A DNA stretch of 10,767 bases from Pseudomonadota bacterium. Lineage in GTDB: Bacteria > Pseudomonadota > Alphaproteobacteria > Rhizobiales > Hyphomicrobiaceae. The notes under the pieces are model-generated. The model was not told the DNA's origin and did not search any database. It saw nothing but the letters and a program-made list of their open reading frames with translations. The stretch lies in NCBI GenBank assembly GCA_023392135.1, contig JAEVZQ010000157.1, positions 1-10,767 on the forward strand, read 5' to 3'. How positions within the stretch are numbered: position 1 is the stretch's first letter; every line of letters starts with the position of its first letter. Shown here piece after piece: positions 6,310 to 10,767 of the stretch. The translations under genes and the position numbers were made by a program.

Positions 6310-6497
6310 GCCTTTCCCCCTCCATGTCCCGCCGTCTTCTGCCGATGGCAAGCTGCCGTCCGTCAACGGCGGATTTTTGGACACATAGCGGGATTCACGC
6401 AACACTACCTAACCGAGATCAAGCACGCAGCCGATTCGCTCTGATAGCGGATTTTCATTCGAATGCCGCCGCTCCGGCCCGATTCCCGAATTGCTCG
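6310..6497. promoter_or_regulatory. Divergent gap between the secreted protein and cytochrome genes
   Basis: This 188-bp gap should hold both promoters. It contains the perfect palindrome CATTCGAATG (6456-6465) and an exact 9-bp direct repeat, GCGGATTTT, at 6369-6377 and 6447-6455. A related ATAGCGGGATT lies at 6385-6395. No convincing -35/-10 pair or FNR-type box was recognised. Confidence 0.35.
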
Positions 6498-7013
6498 ATG
6501 GTCCTGAGTTTAACGAAATTGCACCAATGGATCGGCCGACGGGCCGATCGGCTCGACATCAGGACGGCTGTTGCCGGTTGTGCGGCTGCCACGATGCTGA
6601 GCGCCTGCGTCATGCAGCCGGCCGATGGCAGGACGGCCGCCGAGATACGAACGGCCGTTGTCCTGTCCGACAAGGACAGAGAGCACCTGCGACAGGGGAT
6701 GCGGCTTTATCTCGAAAGTACGCAGGGCATCGTCGAGGCGCTGGGCGATAACAAGCTCGCGGAGGTGCAGAGCCACGCGCGAAAGGCGGGTATGAGCGCC
6801 ACACAAAATGTGCCGCTTTGGGTGGCCGTCACCCTAACGCCGGAGTTCGTTCTGCTCGGCATTGATACGCACCAGAAGTTCGATGATCTGGCGGCCGCAG
6901 CGGGACAGCGCGCAAGCAGCCGCGAAATTCTAAAGCGCCTGGATGAAATACTGCTTAATTGTACGGCCTGCCACGCAAGCTTCCGGCTGTCGCCACAGCA
7001 GAGGAAGGGTTGA
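6498..7013 (+). CDS. Lipoprotein class II cytochrome c (c'/c556-like)
   Basis: Predicted periplasmic, lipid-anchored mono-haem cytochrome of 171 aa. An N-terminal hydrophobic stretch ends in the lipobox L34-S-A-C37. The haem motif C155-TAC-H159 lies near the C-terminus and is followed by SFR, matching the CxxCHxxFR pattern of class II cytochromes. The middle reads as helices, as expected for a four-helix bundle. Met68 in the first helix could be the sixth ligand, as in low-spin c556; if it does not bind haem the protein would be c'-like and able to bind NO. The start at 6498 lacks a good ribosome site. The frame is open back to 6324, but that would bury the signal sequence, and TTG at 6519 is another option. 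It is a separate unit between the nor operon and sdhB, with 313 bp to sdhB. Confidence 0.82.
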   Translation: MVLSLTKLHQWIGRRADRLDIRTAVAGCAAATMLSACVMQPADGRTAAEIRTAVVLSDKDREHLRQGMRLYLESTQGIVEALGDNKLAEVQSHARKAGMSATQNVPLWVAVTLTPEFVLLGIDTHQKFDDLAAAAGQRASSREILKRLDEILLNCTACHASFRLSPQQRKG

Positions 7014-7326
7014 ATGTCGGCCACGGCAGGTTTTGAGCTGTTAAGGAGGTCAGGCTGAGCAGCGGTTATCGCATTCCAGGCGATTCTCAGGAACAATCGC
7101 CGCATGTTGAGTAATAGCGCCAATAGCTGGCGAAAGCAGGCCGAGAGGCTGCATTCTTCACCCCTGCTTGTGCTGTCGTCCCCGCCTGCCGGCCAACACC
7201 TCAGCCAGGAACAGGCGCTTATCTGCTGATCCGCAATCGGCGACGAGTCGGGAACGTGCGGTAGCGCCAAGTCGTTGACTTGGTATCAAACCCTCTTTGT
7301 CCGCCATGCGGTTCGGAAGGCGAAGT
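7014..7326. promoter_or_regulatory. 313-bp gap before sdhB with two dyads and an orphan ribosome-binding site
   Basis: No gene is recognisable here on either strand. It holds a perfect anti-SD complement AAGGAGGT (7043-7050) followed only by CTG and a run of about 18 codons, so it serves no convincing gene. GGCGATT (7079-7085) and AATCGCC (7095-7101) form a 7-bp hairpin with a 9-nt loop and no T-run. The perfect palindrome CCAAGTC-gtt-GACTTGG (7267-7283) lies 43 nt upstream of the sdhB ATG and overlaps a -35-like TTGACT (7275-7280) without a good -10. It is a candidate operator for the sdh genes. A short-spaced GGAAGG (7315-7320) is the sdhB ribosome site. Confidence 0.5.
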
Positions 7327-8166
7327 ATGATCATCGAGTCCTCAGAACAGGTGCCGCGCACGACGCTGTTCAAGCGGTTTCCAGTTCCAAGGAATTTCGG
7401 CTTGGACCCGCATTCGCGCATTGAGCAGGGGAGGCGGTGGCCAGCTTCGGCCGGCGCGAGGCGCACAAAGGCGTTCGAGGTCTACCGGTACGATCCCGAT
7501 TCCGGCGACAACCCCCGCCTCGACACCTTCGAGGTCGATCTCGATGATTGCGGGCCGATGGTGCTCGATGCGCTCATCTGGATCAAGAACAACGTCGACC
7601 CGACGCTCACCTTCCGGCGCTCTTGCCGGGAGGGTATCTGCGGCTCGTGTGCCATGAACATGGACGGCACGAACTGGCTCGCCTGCACCCGGCACATCAG
7701 CGATCTTGCCGACCCAGGCCGCGTGTATCCATTGACCAGCAGAACCATCATCAAGGACCTCGTGCCTGATCTCAATCATCTCTATGCGCAATATCACATG
7801 ATCGAGCCCTGGCTTAAGAGCAAGACCGCCGAGCCCGATGCGGAGCGGCGCCAGTCGCCAGAGGAGCGCCATGAGCTGAATGGATACTATGAGTGCATCC
7901 TCTGCTTCTGCTGCACCTCGGCGTGCCCGAGCCATTGGTGGAACCCCGGACGCTTTTTGGGGCCCGCCGCGCTTATCCAGGCTTGGCGATGGATTACCGA
8001 CAGCCGTGACGAGGGAACCGAAGAGCGGCTCGATAATTTGGAGGATCCGTTCCGGCTGTATCGCTGCCATACGATCCTGAACTGTACCCGCACGTGTCCG
8101 AAGGGATTGAATCCCGGCAAGGCGATCGCTGAGATCAAGAAATTGATGATCGAGCGGCAGAGCTGA
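7327..8166 (+). CDS. sdhB: Succinate dehydrogenase iron-sulfur subunit
   Basis: Fe-S subunit of complex II, relaying electrons from the flavoprotein SdhA to the quinone site at the membrane. It has 279 aa, about 20 more than alphaproteobacterial homologues, the extra lying before RIEQGRRWP. [2Fe-2S] ligands are Cys100, 105, 108 and 120. [4Fe-4S] ligands are Cys190, 193, 196 and 257. [3Fe-4S] ligands are Cys200, 247 and 253. The quinone-site Trp205 and His248 (E. coli W164 and H207) are kept; CPSHWW has His where Tyr or Phe is usual. The ATG at 7327 is preferred over upstream TTG (7297) and ATG (7306) because GGAAGG lies 6 nt before it. All cluster ligands are intact, so it should be functional, yet no sdhA is in the window. 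A 42-nt gap leads to sdhC. Fumarate reductase is a less likely alternative given the sdhC/sdhD partners. Confidence 0.95.
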   Translation: MIIESSEQVPRTTLFKRFPVPRNFGLDPHSRIEQGRRWPASAGARRTKAFEVYRYDPDSGDNPRLDTFEVDLDDCGPMVLDALIWIKNNVDPTLTFRRSCREGICGSCAMNMDGTNWLACTRHISDLADPGRVYPLTSRTIIKDLVPDLNHLYAQYHMIEPWLKSKTAEPDAERRQSPEERHELNGYYECILCFCCTSACPSHWWNPGRFLGPAALIQAWRWITDSRDEGTEERLDNLEDPFRLYRCHTILNCTRTCPKGLNPGKAIAEIKKLMIERQS

Positions 8167-8208
8167 CGGAGCGTTTGGCGGACTGATCGCATTCCGAGCG
8201 GAGGAAAG

Positions 8209-8721
8209 ATGGCCAGAAATGCCGAGCACCTGCGTACCGGCCCCGCTTCGCAGAGCCCCACATCTGCTCGCCAGAAGCTCGAGACGGCCGCAGATCGCCC
8301 CGGCACCACGGTCGCCCGCGAAAGGAGCTCGACTGCCCCGCTTTCTAAGCGGAGTCTGCCCGTTTCTCCGAACATCCAGCTTTACCGACCCCAACTCACA
8401 TCGGTCTTGTCGATCGCCAATCGGATCACAGGCGTTATCGCGAGCATCGCGGCTATCGGCCTGGTCGCCTGGCTGGTCGCGGGGGCTGTGGGGCCGGAGG
8501 CCTATGCGGCTGTACAGGGCGCGATCTACTCCTGGATTGGTCAAATCGTGCTCTTCGTGTTCACCTTCGCCTTCTTCCTGCATCTGTGTGGAGGAATCCG
8601 GCATCTGATCTGGGACACCGTCCATGCATTCGAGCTCCGGCAGATTTATATCGGGGGATGGCTAGCCGTGGCAGCGAGCGTCGTGCTCACGATCATAACC
8701 TGGGTGGTCGCCTACTTGTAG
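8209..8721 (+). CDS. sdhC: Succinate dehydrogenase cytochrome b556 membrane anchor subunit, N-terminally extended
   Basis: Membrane anchor that, with SdhD, binds haem b and ubiquinone. It has 170 aa, about 40 more than typical. Residues 1-50 are a polar, Arg/Ser/Thr/Pro-rich extension with no counterpart I know. The start is supported by GGAGGAAAG directly before the ATG. The core begins at LPVSPNIQLYRPQLTS, followed by three helices (about 64-91, 106-127, 147-169). Haem ligand His125 sits in HLCGGIRHLIWD, with His132 equivalent to E. coli H91. The quinone-site motif SIxHR is S68-I-A-N71-R72: Ser and Arg are kept, but the His (E. coli H30) is Asn. Twelve nt separate it from sdhD. Confidence 0.92.
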   Translation: MARNAEHLRTGPASQSPTSARQKLETAADRPGTTVARERSSTAPLSKRSLPVSPNIQLYRPQLTSVLSIANRITGVIASIAAIGLVAWLVAGAVGPEAYAAVQGAIYSWIGQIVLFVFTFAFFLHLCGGIRHLIWDTVHAFELRQIYIGGWLAVAASVVLTIITWVVAYL

Positions 8722-8733
8722 GATGAAACGCCG

Positions 8734-9135
8734 ATGAACCGGAAGGACACGCGATCCCCGCTCGCCCGGGCAATTGGATTGGGCTCGGCAAAGTCCGGCG
8801 TCGAGCACTGGTGGGCGGAGCGCATATCGGCGATAGCGCTCATCCCGCTGACCTTATGGTTCATCGGTTCGATTGTTGCCCACACGGGCAGCGACTACGC
8901 CGCCTTTACCGAGTGGCTACGTAGGCCGTACGTTGCAATTCTGATGATCGCACTGCTGATCGCGCTATTCTATCACGCAGCCCTCGGCTTGCAGGTCGTC
9001 ATTGAGGATTATCAGCACTCGTGGATGAAGCTCGCGACCGTCGTCGCGACCCAGCTCGGCTGCTTTATCCTCGCTATTGCAGGGATTGTGGCGACGTTGA
9101 TTGTGCCCCTCGGTGCCGACAAGGCGCTCCAATGA
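8734..9135 (+). CDS. sdhD: Succinate dehydrogenase hydrophobic membrane anchor subunit
   Basis: Second membrane anchor of complex II, 133 aa, close to family length. Features are the N-terminal motif SGVEHWWAERISAIAL, three helices (about 31-50, 66-88, 100-125), the haem b ligand His81 in FYHAALGLQVVIEDY, and the quinone-site Asp92-Tyr93 pair (E. coli D82-Y83). An AGGAT overlapping the sdhC stop may serve as ribosome site. It closes the BCD set, whereas most alphaproteobacteria have C-D-A-B order; no sdhA follows. The next gene starts 36 nt later on the same strand. Confidence 0.92.
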   Translation: MNRKDTRSPLARAIGLGSAKSGVEHWWAERISAIALIPLTLWFIGSIVAHTGSDYAAFTEWLRRPYVAILMIALLIALFYHAALGLQVVIEDYQHSWMKLATVVATQLGCFILAIAGIVATLIVPLGADKALQ

Positions 9136-9171
9136 AATCAACATTCTCAATTCGGCATAGGGAGCAGAGAG

Positions 9172-9612
9172 ATGCTGGTTGAGAGATTGCTGCCCGCAGC
9201 TCGCAACAGGCTTGTCACGATTCGAGATGATGCTTCCCTGGTCGAGGCGGCGAAGCTTCTGCGGCCCGGAACCGATTTGATTGTCGTATGCGATCAGGCG
9301 GGGCACTTGGCAGGCGTCATTACAAAAACAGATGTTGTCGCCCAGCTCGGTCAATGCCAGGAGGCCAGCTGTGCCAAACCGGCTTCATCCGTGATGACCC
9401 GGGACGTCGTCGTGTGCCATCCCGATGACTGGATAAATGAGATTTGGTCAACGATGAAGTGGCGAAGGCTGAAAAATGTCCCGATCACAGATCCCGACTC
9501 CCGCCCGATCGGAATACTTACTGCGAGAGACGCATTGGAAATTCTTCTCGAGGAGGTTGAAAGCGAAGACGAGATGCTTCGAGATTACGTGATGAACATC
9601 GGCTACCAATGA
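9172..9612 (+). CDS. Two-CBS-domain protein
   Basis: Small stand-alone CBS-pair protein, 146 aa, cytosolic with no signal or membrane segment. CBS1 spans about 12-60 (VTIRDDASLVEAAKLL, then AGVITKTDVV). CBS2 spans about 72-126 (SVMTRDVVVCHPDD, then RPIGILTARDALEILL). CBS pairs usually bind adenine nucleotides and act as energy or redox sensors on partner proteins. Here no partner domain is fused; the ligand and target are unknown. Three Cys (40, 62, 67) lie in or just after CBS1, and Cys82 in CBS2. GGAGCAGAGAG precedes the ATG. Spacing of 36 nt from sdhD suggests co-transcription. It ends 34 nt before the convergent gene at 9647. Confidence 0.92.
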   Translation: MLVERLLPAARNRLVTIRDDASLVEAAKLLRPGTDLIVVCDQAGHLAGVITKTDVVAQLGQCQEASCAKPASSVMTRDVVVCHPDDWINEIWSTMKWRRLKNVPITDPDSRPIGILTARDALEILLEEVESEDEMLRDYVMNIGYQ

Positions 9613-9646
9613 GGCCTGAACAGACCGTATTACCCTGTCCGGTGCG

Positions 9647-10759
9647 CTACCCGGTCGATCGTCGGAACTGCGAGGTGGTATGCAACCCGATACGGTACCG
9701 GCGAGCAAAGTAGGAGACCAGCCGTCTGATCAAGGCGGCATCATCAACCAAATTATTGTCCGTTAAAGGGCTATACTCTCCGTTGCCGAGTGTCGGACCA
9801 CCGTCGGTGAAGGACCAGTATAGGGAAGAGTAGCCGCGGTGCCCTCCAGTTGAAGGCGCGACGCAATTTATTCGGGCGAGCGCTTGGACACGATTGCCCC
9901 CATTTTTAGTCAATGCAACGACCCAATCGCCTTCGCGCAAGCCGGGCTCAGTGACGACAAGATCCCCGGACCTGTCTATGGATTGGAGGTTCAGGTGTAC
10001 CAAAAGCAAACGCGTATCCGGTTGGACGAGGCAAGTAACACCGTGCTTCAGCCATGCCTCCAGGAACTGCACCGCGGCCGCCGTTCTGATCCAGTGACCG
10101 ACGGCGCGCAGCAGTGATCCCTGATAGCCGGTTTGCGTCAGATCGCGCAGCATACGGTTTTGCCCGTCGCCGAGGGGAGCTGCCCGGTCGAAATACGTGC
10201 TGTCAGAAGGATCTCCCTCGATCAGAGCAAAATCCTGGTCTCTGGGTTGTCGAACAAAATGGGCCGTCTGCCCGAAGCGGCGGTCCAGGTCCCGGCGATC
10301 AAGGTCTTGCGAGCTCAGGTGGTACACGCCGTTGACCTTGAAATACCCGAACGCGAACAGGCGCGGCCGATCTTCCGCCGGGCGAGGCGAAAACCCAGCA
10401 TAAAGGACGAGGAGGTCGCCCGGCTCGAGATGGAGTAATTGTTGCCGCTTGCGCGGGGCCGCGTCGCCATACGTCAGTGCTGAAAAGTCGGGATCGATGT
10501 GCGGATGTCGCTCGGCCAACCGGGCGGGCAGCACCGAAGCAAGCGACGGGACATGGCGTCCGGGCAGTGCCGCATAAGTCAGAGCATCGGGGCCGAAGGC
10601 CGTTTCCGGAATGGGAACATATTCGAATGTTCCGTCAGGGAAAATCGGCCCTAAGACGCCGCCAGTGCCACGGTCCATGCCGACGCGCAGCAGCAGCGCC
10701 TTGGATGAGGTCTTACGCTCTCGACCGGCCAATTTTCGAAACCGCGAAGGACCGCCCAA
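9647..10759 (-). CDS. Nmad3-like protein (nucleotide modification-associated domain 3), start unresolved at window edge
   Basis: Soluble protein of at least 370 aa with no signal peptide or membrane segment. Residues about 20-50 carry a conserved-looking opening, LLLRVGMD then GPIFPDGTFEYVPIPE, which I associate with the Nmad3 family, proposed from comparative genomics to act with DNA base-modification systems. Other blocks that may be conserved are LTYGDAAPRKRQQL, LEPGDLLVLYAGF, FAFGYFKV, FVRQPRDQDFALIEG and GYSSLYWSF. No biochemical activity is established for it that I can name, and no nuclease, methylase or glycosylase motif is apparent. The frame is open to the window edge, so the gene may start outside. 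Within view only TTG starts exist (10759 and 10732); the second leaves 16 residues before RVGMD. It converges on the CBS gene and seems unrelated to the respiratory genes to its left. Confidence 0.75.
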   Translation of the reverse strand: MGGPSRFRKLAGRERKTSSKALLLRVGMDRGTGGVLGPIFPDGTFEYVPIPETAFGPDALTYAALPGRHVPSLASVLPARLAERHPHIDPDFSALTYGDAAPRKRQQLLHLEPGDLLVLYAGFSPRPAEDRPRLFAFGYFKVNGVYHLSSQDLDRRDLDRRFGQTAHFVRQPRDQDFALIEGDPSDSTYFDRAAPLGDGQNRMLRDLTQTGYQGSLLRAVGHWIRTAAAVQFLEAWLKHGVTCLVQPDTRLLLVHLNLQSIDRSGDLVVTEPGLREGDWVVALTKNGGNRVQALARINCVAPSTGGHRGYSSLYWSFTDGGPTLGNGEYSPLTDNNLVDDAALIRRLVSYFARRYRIGLHTTSQFRRSTG

Positions 10760-10767
10760 TAGTAATC

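Noticed and set aside
6324..6497. Upstream extension of the class II cytochrome reading frame
   Set aside because: It would add 58 hydrophilic residues before the signal sequence and lipobox, so export would fail; the later start is preferred.
7079..7101. Hairpin as terminator of the class II cytochrome gene
   Set aside because: The stem is only 7 bp with a 9-nt loop and no T-run follows.
7275..7289. FNR-type box TTGACTTGGTATCAA before sdhB
   Set aside because: The half-sites are 15 bp end to end (TTG-N9-CAA), one base too long; the TTGAC is better explained by the 17-bp palindrome.
7297..7326. Earlier TTG/ATG starts for sdhB
   Set aside because: Neither has a good ribosome site, whereas GGAAGG is well placed before the ATG at 7327; the homologous core starts later still.
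7014..7326. Remnant of sdhA upstream of sdhB
   Set aside because: Translations on the plus strand show no SdhA-like sequence, so there is no evidence for a decayed copy.
7342..8625. Long open frame of about 427 codons on the minus strand opposite sdhB and sdhC
   Set aside because: It is antisense to two genes with complete family motifs; its sequence is low-complexity and unlike any protein. High GC makes such shadows common.

Overview
The window looks like a chromosome or accessory segment from a GC-rich alphaproteobacterium, probably a rhizobial or Hyphomicrobiales-type lineage. That placement is inferred from the GC-rich codon use, from SdhB resembling alphaproteobacterial homologues as I recall them, and from a small secreted Cys-containing protein of a style common in rhizobia. 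No marker gene pins down the species. No rRNA, tRNA, CRISPR array, insertion sequence or integrase was seen.

Layout. (1) 1-827: the C-terminal part of a sensor histidine kinase, cut by the window edge. It converges, with a 3-nt gap, on (2) 831-1994, a cytochrome P450 on the minus strand with an atypical oxygen-activation motif. Its upstream gap holds a 14-bp FNR/CRP-type half-site pair and a separate dyad. (3) 2177-2596: an NsrR-type Rrf2 regulator with the cluster ligands Asp8 and three Cys. (4) 2761-5699: a tight plus-strand operon divergent from nsrR, encoding a 91-aa two-helix membrane protein, a NorC fused to a second cytochrome c domain, and a NorB with every recognisable metal ligand plus two extra C-terminal helices. 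It is followed by a structured 3' region and a strong intrinsic terminator. (5) 5968-6309: a small secreted protein on the minus strand. (6) 6498-7013: a lipoprotein class II cytochrome c. (7) 7327-9135: sdhB-sdhC-sdhD, with no sdhA in view and in an unusual order. (8) 9172-9612: a two-CBS-domain protein. (9) 9647-10759: a minus-strand protein resembling the Nmad3 nucleotide-modification-associated family, running to the right edge.

How it may fit together. NsrR senses nitric oxide in known systems and represses NO-detoxification genes, so the divergent NO reductase operon is its obvious target. The P450 beside nsrR has a small residue where most P450s carry an acid, as the fungal NO-reducing P450 (CYP55) also does, so an NO-related role is worth testing. 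The class II cytochrome and the SdhBCD set could belong to the same NO or low-oxygen respiratory programme, but only proximity supports that. The most distinctive item is the NO reductase itself: a di-heme-c NorC whose tail resembles the cytochrome domain of caa3 oxidase subunit II, with an enlarged NorB and a translationally coupled small membrane partner.
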